In this document: piece after piece, positions 23,870 to 30,530 of the stretch
How the letters are laid out: every line of letters starts with the position of its first letter
Numbering within the stretch: position 1 is the first letter of the stretch
Source of the DNA: Streptomyces roseochromogenus subsp. oscitans DS 12.976
GTDB lineage: Bacteria > Actinomycetota > Actinomycetes > Streptomycetales > Streptomycetaceae
DNA length: 30,530 nt
Assembly: GCF_000497445.1 (NCBI RefSeq)
Contig: NZ_CM002285.1
Location: 3,051,667-3,082,196 of the forward strand
Reading direction: 5' to 3'
Program-made: the position numbers and the translations under genes
The notes under the pieces: generated by a model
Seen by the model: only the letters and a program-made list of their open reading frames with translations
The model's database searches: none
Told to the model about the DNA's origin: nothing

Positions 23870-26832
23870 CTGCTTGCCTCCTCGACGGTGCCCCCCGTAG
23901 CTGGTGTCCTGAACTCGCCGGTCTGTTCGGCGATCTCCGCCTCGACGTCGTGGTAGCCGGCCTGAGCGCCGCGGCGGAAGCCGCCGAGTCTCCTGCGGAG
24001 GGCTTCGGCGTCGACAGTGCCGGTCCGCTGGCGCGGAGCCTGCTCTGGTGCGGTGATCTTGGGTGTGCGCTTGGGGAGGCCCTTGGCCGTGACCGCCTCG
24101 GCTTCGCCTTCGTCGGGGAATTCGCTCCCACGCGCACCACCCGTACCACTTTCGTCGCCGGGTGCGGGTGGCCCCTGTGGGGCGTCCCCGCCATCGGCGG
24201 CCGCCGGGTCCATGGGTGCCGAGCCCGCTCGGTCGGCCGTGGGACCTGCCATGCCGGCCGTCAGATCTGTCCTACCGGCCCCGGCCCTGGGATCCGCCAT
24301 GTCGGCGCCGGCCGTCGGATCCGTCTCGCCGGCCATGGGATCCGGCCTGGAGTCCGCCGTGATGTCCGGGAGCAGGAGCTCCATCGTCGACTCGGCAAAC
24401 GTTTCCGGCGGAGCCTTCGGGCGGGTTTCCGTGTCCTGGGTGACCGGGGCGGCCTGTTCGTGGACCGCGTGCTCCGACGGGACGTCGGCAGCATGACCCG
24501 TCGGGACCGTCGGCTCTGCGGGCTCCGTGGGCTCTGCCGGGCCTTCGGGGGCGTCGGCGGCGTCCCGGACCGCGCGTTCCGCCAACGCGACCAACAGGTC
24601 CGTGTCCTTGGTGCGGCCGTGCAGGACGTTGGAGTTGACCTCGGCGTCGGCACCCGGGAGGGAGAAGGCGGCCGTGGAGCTCATGGAGGTGGTCTGCGGG
24701 GGCAGCGCGGCCGGCGGGGCCTCGGCCAGGAGGGTGGCCGGCAGGACGACGACCGCGGCGATGCCGCCCTGCTTCTGCTCGCGCAGCTGAACGCGGACAC
24801 CGTGGCGGTGGGCGAGCCGGGCGACGACGTACAGGCCGAGGCCGAGGCCGTCCGCGGCCTCCTGGTCGTACGGCGACTCGGGGTCGAAGTCGGCGAGGCG
24901 GGTGTTGAGGCGCTCCAGCCGGTCGGTCGCCATGCCGATGCCCTCGTCCTGGACGGACAGCATCACCTCGCCGCTCTCCAGCAGCCAGCCGGAGACCTCC
25001 ACCGGCAGCTCCGGCGGGGAGAACGAGGTGGCGTTCTCCATCAGTTCGGCCAGCAGGTGGGAGAGGTCGTCGGCGGCGAAGCCCGCCACGTGGGCGTGCG
25101 GCGGGAGCGCGGCGATGCGGACGCGTTCGTAGCGCTCGATCTCGCTGACGCCCGCCCGGACCACGTCGACCAGCGGAACGGAGCCGTGGTGCTGCTGGAC
25201 GTGCTCGGCGCCGGCCAGCACCAGCAGGTTCTCGCTGTGCCGGCGCATGACCGTGGCGAAGTGGTCCAGCTTGAAGAGGGTGGCGAGACGGTCGGGGTCG
25301 TGTTCGCGTTCCTCCAGGCCCTCGATCACCGCGAGCTGGCGTTCGACCAGGCCGAGGGTGCGCAGCGAGAGGTTCACGAACGTGTTGCCGATGCTGGTGC
25401 GCAGCCGCTCCAGCTGCTCGGCGGCCTGGCTCAGCTCGGCTTGCAGGGCCTCACGGGCGTCGGCCATCTTCTGGCGCTGGCCGACCAGGTGCTTGCGGTC
25501 GGTCTCCAGGGTGGTGACCCGCTCGTGCGCGGTGACGGTCTGCTCGCGCAGGGCGACGGCGTGTGCGTGCAGGGCGTTGACCGAGCGGACGACCTGGGCG
25601 AACTCGTCGTTGCGGCCGGTGAAGGCGATCGGCTCCTGGGCGGCCGGGTCCGCGGACTCCGCCAGGCGGGCCGAGCCGCGCCGCAGGACGGACAGCGGGC
25701 GGGTCAGCGTGCGGGCCATGGCCGTGGCGAGGCCGACGGCCACCAGCATCAGGGCGCCGAGCACGGCGATGCGGATCTCCAGGGCCGTGACGTCGTCGTC
25801 CCGGAGTTTCGCCAGGTCCTTGGTGCGGTGGTCGTAGAGGGCCGATTCGGCGCCGCGCATCAGGTCGACGCGGGCGGACAGGGCCGCGTCCAGCTTCTTG
25901 GTGCTGGTGGTCAGCTCGCTGTCGGCCAGCGTCGGCTGGTCGGTGAGCGTGGCCAGGTACTTGTCCGCCGAGTTGACGTCGGAGCCGGTGACCGTGGAGT
26001 CGTAGGCGTCGACGGCCGTCTTGGGGGCGGTGGCACGGAAGTCGGCGAGGGCCGCGTCGGCGCGCAGCCGGGCCTGCTGGGCGGCGGCGGTCAGTTCGTC
26101 GCGCTGTTTCGCATCGGCCGCGGAGGCGGTGGAGGTCGTGCTGGGCAGGCCGGTGACGGGGTTGATCACCGTCCGTGAGACGGACGGCACGTTCAGCGCG
26201 GCCAGCAGCAGACCGCGGGCGGCGGCGGACTGCTGGACGGCGGAGTCGAGTTCGGCGAGCGCGTGGGCGCCGGACCCGGCCCGCGGGGGTGTCTGGTCGG
26301 CCAGCTGCTCGGCGAGCCGGTGCAGTTCGGTGATGGCCGCCGAGTAGGCCCGGTGGGCCTGGAGGGCGCTGCTCTTGCCGGTGAGGGCGTCGTGCCGGAC
26401 GGCGGCGATGCCGTCGAGCTCGCCTCGCAGGTCCGCCGGGGTGTCGCTCTCGGCGCGCAGGTCCTCGACCTGCCGGTCGACCCGAGCGCTGCGGTCCTCG
26501 GAGGGGGCCTTCGCCTGGGGCCGCCCTGCCGCGATGTAGGAGGTGACCTCGTCACGCTCGTCGGCCAGGGAGTGCGCGAGGGCGAGGGCGTCCTCGGTGC
26601 GGCCGGACAGCGTCACCAGGTCCTGGGAGTCGCTGACGTCCTGGGAGGCGGAGAGCAGGGAGGGCGCACCGGCTCCCGCGACGGCGGCGGCCACCACGGC
26701 GACGGCGACGATCAGCCGCGTGCGCACATGGACGGGGCGGCCGGTGCCCACGGGGTTGTGCTGGACGGTCCCTTCGGGGGCCGTCTGCCTGCCTGTGCGC
26801 CGAGGCCGCTTCATCTGCACCGGTGCTCGCAT
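23866..26832 (-). CDS. cvnA: CvnA, membrane nitrate/sensor-like histidine-kinase-family ATPase of a conservon
   Basis: A 988-residue membrane protein. Transmembrane helices near 37-60 and 350-370 bracket an extracytoplasmic sensor region of about 290 residues. A HAMP-like linker and coiled coil (about 375-480) follow, then the conserved LDHFATVMRRHSENLLVLAG helix and a HATPase with N box LAELMENATSF (about 590-600), DEGIGM (about 627) and GLGLGLYVVARL. CvnA proteins have ATPase-type kinase domains; phosphotransfer to a response regulator is not the known output, since signalling goes through CvnB-D. The C-terminal ~300 residues are disordered, repeat-rich and end in a conserved RRRLGGFRRGAQ helix. 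ATG 26832 is used, with AGGA adjacent; ATG 26814 is an alternative. A TAGACG hexamer lies 9 nt upstream. Confidence 0.93.
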   Translation of the reverse strand: MRAPVQMKRPRRTGRQTAPEGTVQHNPVGTGRPVHVRTRLIVAVAVVAAAVAGAGAPSLLSASQDVSDSQDLVTLSGRTEDALALAHSLADERDEVTSYIAAGRPQAKAPSEDRSARVDRQVEDLRAESDTPADLRGELDGIAAVRHDALTGKSSALQAHRAYSAAITELHRLAEQLADQTPPRAGSGAHALAELDSAVQQSAAARGLLLAALNVPSVSRTVINPVTGLPSTTSTASAADAKQRDELTAAAQQARLRADAALADFRATAPKTAVDAYDSTVTGSDVNSADKYLATLTDQPTLADSELTTSTKKLDAALSARVDLMRGAESALYDHRTKDLAKLRDDDVTALEIRIAVLGALMLVAVGLATAMARTLTRPLSVLRRGSARLAESADPAAQEPIAFTGRNDEFAQVVRSVNALHAHAVALREQTVTAHERVTTLETDRKHLVGQRQKMADAREALQAELSQAAEQLERLRTSIGNTFVNLSLRTLGLVERQLAVIEGLEEREHDPDRLATLFKLDHFATVMRRHSENLLVLAGAEHVQQHHGSVPLVDVVRAGVSEIERYERVRIAALPPHAHVAGFAADDLSHLLAELMENATSFSPPELPVEVSGWLLESGEVMLSVQDEGIGMATDRLERLNTRLADFDPESPYDQEAADGLGLGLYVVARLAHRHGVRVQLREQKQGGIAAVVVLPATLLAEAPPAALPPQTTSMSSTAAFSLPGADAEVNSNVLHGRTKDTDLLVALAERAVRDAADAPEGPAEPTEPAEPTVPTGHAADVPSEHAVHEQAAPVTQDTETRPKAPPETFAESTMELLLPDITADSRPDPMAGETDPTAGADMADPRAGAGRTDLTAGMAGPTADRAGSAPMDPAAADGGDAPQGPPAPGDESGTGGARGSEFPDEGEAEAVTAKGLPKRTPKITAPEQAPRQRTGTVDAEALRRRLGGFRRGAQAGYHDVEAEIAEQTGEFRTPATGGTVEEASS

Positions 26833-27204
26833 TCCTGAACTCGTCTACCCAAGGACCCGGGTGGCGCCCCGTCAGCCCTGTGCCAAGTGGTGCCTACATC
26901 CGGTTCGTACGGTTCCCGACCCTCCCAGCGCCGGTGGGCAGTGGTCGTTCATCACCTGACCCGCCACCCGAAGGAGTGAACATCGGAGGAGAGTTGGCGG
27001 GCAAGTTCCCGTGGAGCGGGCGCGTCTCATGCGCGGCACGCCGGTTGGACGCGCGCGGCAGGCTTTGGCAGTATTCGCCACCACGCCTGGCCGGAGCGGC
27101 GCATTCCCTCCCAAAACAGGCGCCTGACCTGCGAGGTCGCATCAATTCGAAGGCGGTTGCCAGCCTTTGGCGAGTTCTGTGAAGGGCTCGTGCAGACTGG
27201 CCGG
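26833..27204. other. 372-bp divergent intergenic region between cvnA and the PP2C-like gene
   Basis: No convincing gene is seen, although a 69-codon plus-strand stretch from GTG 26976 is open; it lacks a recognisable family and properly spaced ribosome-binding site. GACCT (27126-27130) / GCG / AGGTC (27134-27138) is a perfect inverted repeat. ACCCGGGT (26855-26862) near cvnA matches the core of the palindrome seen at 16551-16560 and 16576-16585. CAGACT (27193-27198) lies 6 nt before the phosphatase ATG and may be a -10. Confidence 0.45.
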
Positions 27205-27993
27205 ATGCGAACTGATCTCGTTTCGGAACCCGGCGACGCGAACCGCCCCAACGAGGACTTCGCCGGTGTCGGACTACCCGCCTCCGGACAGGGAGGTTGC
27301 GTGATCGTCCTGGACGGAGTGACTCCACCGAAGGGTGAGACGGGGTGTCTGCATTCGGTCCCCTGGTTCACCACACGGCTCGGTGGCGCGCTGACCGAAC
27401 TGACCGTTTCGAGCAGAGATCTGACGCTCCCGGAGATCCTGGCGCGGGCGATCGGCCGCACCGCCGGGGCCCATGCGCAAACCTGTGAACTTTCTCACCC
27501 GCGAACTCCTCAGGCGACTGTCGCCCTGGCCCGCTGGTCCGCCGAAGCGGTCGAGTACCTGGTGCTGTCCGACTCCGCGCTGCTGCTGCAGGGTGCAGAC
27601 GGGACGGTGACCCCGGTCCTGGACGACCGGCTGGACCGGCTGCCGCGCTCCGCGCTCGCCACCGAGGCACAGGTGGACGCCACACTGCGCAACAAGGAGG
27701 GCGGTTTCTTCACGGCCGCCGCCGATCCCTCGGTGGCCGCCCGCGCGGTAGCCGGCACCGTGCCCCGCCGTGAGGTGCGTGCCCTGGCCGCGCTGACGGA
27801 CGGTGCGGCCCGCTGGACGGAGAAGTTCCACGAGGGCGACTGGCGGGCCCTGTTCGAGATGGTCGCGAAGGACGGCGCCCGGTCGCTGGTGGACCGGGTG
27901 CGGGAGCTGGAGACTGCGGACCGGGAGGAGCGTGCGTTCCTGCGGCGGAGCAAGACGCACGACGACGCGACGGTGGTGTACGTGGAGCTGTGA
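27205..27993 (+). CDS. PP2C-family protein phosphatase-like protein
   Basis: A 262-residue cytoplasmic protein with PP2C-like acidic motifs: RPNEDF (14-19), VLDG (35-38, replacing the usual ADGMGG), LTDG (198-200) and HDDATVV (252-258, the normal DN-TVV motif). The carboxylates that bind the metals are kept, so it is probably active, but the second motif is altered and the protein is short, so it is an atypical subfamily. There is no transmembrane or sensor domain. Likely substrates would be Ser/Thr phosphoproteins. ATG 27205 has no good Shine-Dalgarno and a -10-like CAGACT 6 nt upstream. It is divergent from cvnA and ends 19 bp before a convergent marR. Confidence 0.8.
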   Translation: MRTDLVSEPGDANRPNEDFAGVGLPASGQGGCVIVLDGVTPPKGETGCLHSVPWFTTRLGGALTELTVSSRDLTLPEILARAIGRTAGAHAQTCELSHPRTPQATVALARWSAEAVEYLVLSDSALLLQGADGTVTPVLDDRLDRLPRSALATEAQVDATLRNKEGGFFTAAADPSVAARAVAGTVPRREVRALAALTDGAARWTEKFHEGDWRALFEMVAKDGARSLVDRVRELETADREERAFLRRSKTHDDATVVYVEL

Positions 27994-28012
27994 GCGCTCG
28001 TCCGGCTCCGCC

Positions 28013-28504
28013 CTACTTCTCCATGACGCCGTTCAACTGATTCAGCAGCCGGGCCAGTTCCGCGACCTCCCTGCGGTCCCAGTGGGCGAGCTGGCTGACG
28101 TAGCGGGCGCGGCGCGCCTCGCGGACCTTGCCGACCCGGCCGCGTCCCTCGTCGGTCAGGGTGACGAGCCAGGCGCGACCGTCGGCGGGGTCGGGTTCGC
28201 GGGCGATCAGGCCCAGTTCCTCCAGGGCCCGCAGCTGGCGGGACATGGTGGCCTTGCCGACGCCGATGTAGCCGGCGAGTTCCGTGGCCCGCTGGCCGCC
28301 GCACTCGTCCAGCCGGATGAGCAGGCCGTACGCGGAGGACTCCAGGTCGGGATGGACCTCGCGGGCCATCTCGCCCTGGTTGGCCCGGGCTCGCCGCAGC
28401 AGCACGGTCAACTCCCGCTCCAGTGCCAGGAATTCCTGGTCTGCACCACTGGGCGTCACCTGGTGGGCGCCGCTGTGTGCGTCGCCGTTTCCGTCCTCGT
28501 GCAC
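28013..28504 (-). CDS. MarR-family transcriptional regulator
   Basis: A 163-residue winged-helix regulator: ELTVLLRRARANQGEM helix, HTH with ATELAGYIGVGKATMSRQLRALE, and a wing ending DPADGRAWLVTLTDEG. I chose GTG 28504 because AGGGGTG lies 5-9 nt upstream; an upstream in-frame TTG at 28549 would add 15 residues. It is divergent from a secreted lysozyme gene across 242 bp that contains two inverted repeats, so it may control its neighbour and itself, as MarR proteins often do. The ligand is unknown. Confidence 0.92.
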   Translation of the reverse strand: MHEDGNGDAHSGAHQVTPSGADQEFLALERELTVLLRRARANQGEMAREVHPDLESSAYGLLIRLDECGGQRATELAGYIGVGKATMSRQLRALEELGLIAREPDPADGRAWLVTLTDEGRGRVGKVREARRARYVSQLAHWDRREVAELARLLNQLNGVMEK

Positions 28505-28746
28505 GTCAGCACCCCTGCTCGGTTTCGCGGTCCTGAAAGTTTCTGCCAAAAGTCGTCATTGCCGCAGCTCTGTAAGTATTTCGCAGGCGTAGACCAACGA
28601 CAGCGCCCGGACCCCCTTCCCACGCCGTCATCTACGTGCGTAGCTTCTTTATCAGGCCATAACTGGCATGCCCACGCCAGTACGGCATCGGTACACGGTC
28701 ACTGCCACGTTCCCCCTCCCTCCACCCCACTCCCCGGAGGCACGTC
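28505..28746. promoter_or_regulatory. Divergent marR/lysozyme control region with two inverted repeats
   Basis: CTACG (28632-28636) / TG / CGTAG (28639-28643) is a compact near-palindrome of MarR-operator size. ACTGGC (28662-28667) / 8 nt / GCCAGT (28676-28681) is a second perfect repeat and encloses the palindrome GGCATGCC. CGGAGG at 28736-28741 is a good Shine-Dalgarno for the lysozyme gene. The region is notably A/T-richer than its surroundings (28565-28665). Confidence 0.45.
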
Positions 28747-29580
28747 ATGTCCGTGCACAGACCCGGCTCCGGCCGTCCCGTCCGACCGCGCCCGCTCGCC
28801 GTCCTCGTCACGGCCCTCCTCGCGGCGCTCTCCCTCACCCTTCCTCTCACCTCTGCCCACGCCGCGACCACGCCCAGGCGCGGCTCCGCCTACATGGGCA
28901 TGGGCGTCCCCGCGCACGACGGGCGGCACGGAGCCCCCACCTCCGCCGGCGTCACCCAGACCGAGGGCGTGGACGTCTCCGCCTACCAGGGCAACGTCGC
29001 CTGGTCGACCCTGTGGAGCAGCGGGGTGCGCTGGGCCTACACCAAGGCGACGGAGGGCACGTACTACACGAACCCGTACTTCGCGCAGCAGTACAACGGC
29101 TCGTACAACGTGGGCATGATCCGCGGCTCCTACCACTTCGCGACCCCGGACACCACCAGCGGCGCCACCCAGGCGAGCTATTTCGTCAGCCACGGCGGTG
29201 GCTGGTCCAAGGACGGCAAGACCCTCCCCGGCGCGCTCGACATCGAGTGGAACCCGTACGGCGCTGCCTGCTACGGCAGGACCGCGAGCGAGATGGTCAG
29301 CTGGATCGCCGACTTCATCACCACGTACAAGTCCCTGACCAGCCGGTACCCCGTGATCTACACGGCGACCAGCTGGTGGACCCAGTGCACCGGCGACTAC
29401 GGCGGTTTCGCGGCCAACAACCCGCTGTGGATCGCCCGGTACGCCTCGGACCCGGGGACGCTGCCGGCCGGCTGGTCGTACTACACGATGTGGCAGTACA
29501 CCTCCTCCGGCCCGACGGTCGGCGACCACGACAAGTTCAACGGCGCCCTGGACCGGGTGCAGGCACTGGCGAACGGCTAG
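28747..29580 (+). CDS. Secreted GH25 lysozyme (N,O-diacetylmuramidase-like)
   Basis: A 277-residue protein with a Sec signal peptide (about 1-39, cleavage after AHA), a ~35-residue low-complexity spacer, and a GH25 domain (about 73-272). The catalytic acids are visible: Asp76 (GVDVSAYQG) and the DIEW motif (Asp165, Glu167). It hydrolyses the glycan backbone of peptidoglycan. There is no separate cell-wall-binding domain, as in Streptomyces cellosyl-type enzymes. ATG 28747 has CGGAGG about 8 nt upstream. It is divergent from marR. With the NlpC/P60 hydrolase and PBP genes it adds to the envelope theme of the region. Confidence 0.94.
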   Translation: MSVHRPGSGRPVRPRPLAVLVTALLAALSLTLPLTSAHAATTPRRGSAYMGMGVPAHDGRHGAPTSAGVTQTEGVDVSAYQGNVAWSTLWSSGVRWAYTKATEGTYYTNPYFAQQYNGSYNVGMIRGSYHFATPDTTSGATQASYFVSHGGGWSKDGKTLPGALDIEWNPYGAACYGRTASEMVSWIADFITTYKSLTSRYPVIYTATSWWTQCTGDYGGFAANNPLWIARYASDPGTLPAGWSYYTMWQYTSSGPTVGDHDKFNGALDRVQALANG

Positions 29581-29647
29581 CACCGGCTGGGGGCGCGCCG
29601 TGGCCGTTTCCATGGTGACTGCGTTGGTGCTCCGCGCGGCTCGGGAT

Positions 29648-29668
29648 CATGCTGGTCAGTAGAGCATG
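29648..29668. promoter_or_regulatory. Inverted repeat upstream of the PAS-domain gene
   Basis: CATGCT (29648-29653) and AGCATG (29663-29668) are perfect 6-bp arms around 9 nt. The repeat lies 25 bp upstream of the chosen start and covers TAGAGC, a possible -10, so it could be an operator. The 113-bp gap otherwise holds nothing recognisable. Confidence 0.35.
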
Positions 29669-29693
29669 CCGAGCAAGGGCGAGATGATCGGCG

Positions 29694-30530
29694 ATGGAGC
29701 GACAGTCGACATACACGGCCACGGCCACCATCGATGAGCACGGCATCCTCACGAGCTGGAGCGAAGGCGCGGAGCGGCTGCTCGGCTACGACTCCCCGGC
29801 CGTCGTCGGTCGGCCGGCCACCGCGCTGCTCGCCGCCGACGGCTCGACGGCCCGGCGGATCCTCGCCGGGCGCGAGCGCTGGAACGGCACCGTCCCGCTG
29901 CGGCACCGCGACGGCCGGCTGCTGGAGCTGGGCGTGCTCGCGCACCGCCGGATCTCGGCCGCCGGCGTCACCGACTGGCTCGTGGTGAGCGCCGTGACGG
30001 CCCGGCCCGGGCCGCCCCGCGGCGAACCGCTGGAGGAGTGGACCTTCCTGCAGTCCCCCTTCCCCCTGGCGATCTTCGACGCCGACCTGCGGCTCGTGCG
30101 CGCCAACCGCCGCATGGAGCACGCCCTCGCCCTGCCCGAGGCCGCCATGCGCGGACTGCGGCTGCCGCACATCCTCCCCGGTGCCGCGAGCGAGGAGGCC
30201 GACCGGTCGATGCGCCAGGCGCTGGAGTCCGGCCGGCCGCAGGAAACCCAGGCCCGGCTCGGCCCGGAGTTCGGCCGTACCACCATGTTCAGCCCGCTGA
30301 AGGACGCCGGCGGCCGGGTGCGCGCCGTCTGTCTGTCCACGGAGGTGCCCGCCCCGGACTCCGCCGGCCGGCCGCGCCCGCCGGGCGAGAGCGGCTCGCG
30401 TGTCGGCTCGGCGGCGGACCAGGCCCGCGCCGCGCAGGAACTGGGCGAGGTCACCGTCCCCCGGCTCGCCGACGTCATGGCGGTCGACCTGCTCGACTCC
30501 CCGCGCGACGCGGACGAGGACCCCGCCCCC
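29694..30530 (+). CDS. PAS-domain regulator, probably a SpoIIE/PP2C-type phosphatase (partial, runs off the right edge)
   Basis: 279 codons are open without a stop to the end of the window. Residues 1-100 form a PAS-like domain (TATIDEHGILTSWSEGAERL, then LLGYDSPAVVGRPATALLA), and a second PAS-like segment begins near 117 (FPLAIFDADLRLVRANRRME). The last visible residues (ELGEVTVPRLADVMAVDLLD) match the start of the GAF domain of streptomycete PAS-GAF-SpoIIE-type phosphatases, often followed by an anti-sigma-like ATPase. If so, it would be an RsbU/SpoIIE-like controller of anti-sigma or anti-anti-sigma factors; the catalytic part lies outside the window. ATG 29694 is preceded by AAGGGCGAG; ATGs at 29666 and 29684 are out of frame. 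Confidence 0.85.
   Translation, partial: MERQSTYTATATIDEHGILTSWSEGAERLLGYDSPAVVGRPATALLAADGSTARRILAGRERWNGTVPLRHRDGRLLELGVLAHRRISAAGVTDWLVVSAVTARPGPPRGEPLEEWTFLQSPFPLAIFDADLRLVRANRRMEHALALPEAAMRGLRLPHILPGAASEEADRSMRQALESGRPQETQARLGPEFGRTTMFSPLKDAGGRVRAVCLSTEVPAPDSAGRPRPPGESGSRVGSAADQARAAQELGEVTVPRLADVMAVDLLDSPRDADEDPAP

Noticed and set aside
26976..27182. Small open frame in the cvnA/PP2C gap
   Set aside because: Mixed codon bias, no family, and the GAAGGA abuts the GTG; kept only as a remark in the intergenic entry.
1..30530. CRISPR arrays, tRNA/rRNA genes, insertion sequences and attachment sites
   Set aside because: None seen: no regularly spaced repeats with unique spacers, no tRNA-like cloverleaf, no transposase, and no integrase or direct repeats suggesting att sites.

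Overview
The window is high-GC actinobacterial DNA. Codon third positions are strongly G/C-biased, GTG and TTG starts are common, and I noticed no TTA leucine codon in the recognised genes by eye. A complete conservon (cvnA-D), an SEDS/PBP pair, a PAS/GAF-type regulator at the right edge and a Streptomyces-type dispersed intergenic repeat point firmly to Streptomyces. From memory, the order ku, ligD-pol, NERD protein, kinase, SEDS, PBP, diiron proteins, TetR, NlpC/P60, conservon resembles a core region of the S. coelicolor chromosome (roughly SCO5285-SCO5310). I could not verify this synteny.

Left edge to about 7.0 kb is accessory. It holds the end of a minus-strand operon for a pyochelin-type siderophore or thiazoline/thiazolidine metabolite: a large NRPS terminal module (docking-Cy-A(Cys)-MT-PCP-TE) translationally coupled to a saccharopine-dehydrogenase-like reductase. 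The salicylate-loading and first cysteine modules are not here and should lie to the left. A possible gene fragment sits between this cluster and ku, marking the junction with core DNA.

7.0-15.7 kb: a divergent NHEJ pair (ku and a stand-alone LigD polymerase) separated by a 12-bp-period repeat; a NERD-domain protein; then a plus-strand run of lipoprotein and orphan sensor kinase (overlapping starts), SEDS glycan polymerase and class B PBP (overlapping starts), and a DUF3291 protein. The run looks like an envelope-sensing pair beside a peptidoglycan-synthesis pair.

15.7-21 kb: a Pro/Gln/Tyr-rich single-pass membrane protein behind two palindromic boxes; two divergent diiron proteins (ferritin-like and AurF-like) sharing a 123-bp promoter region; a TetR regulator with a small co-transcribed protein; and a secreted coiled-coil NlpC/P60 hydrolase.

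21-27 kb: a five-gene minus-strand operon, cvnA-cvnB-cvnC-cvnD plus a styrene/indole-monooxygenase-like flavoprotein, in which cvn genes overlap. This is a membrane-associated sensor/small-GTPase system with a monooxygenase in the position often held by cytochromes P450. 27-30.5 kb: a PP2C-like phosphatase, a MarR regulator divergent from a secreted GH25 lysozyme, and the start of a PAS-containing regulator that runs off the right edge. A recurring feature is a TANNNT-type -10 hexamer 6-7 nt from the start codon with no good Shine-Dalgarno, which predicts leaderless transcripts for about five genes.
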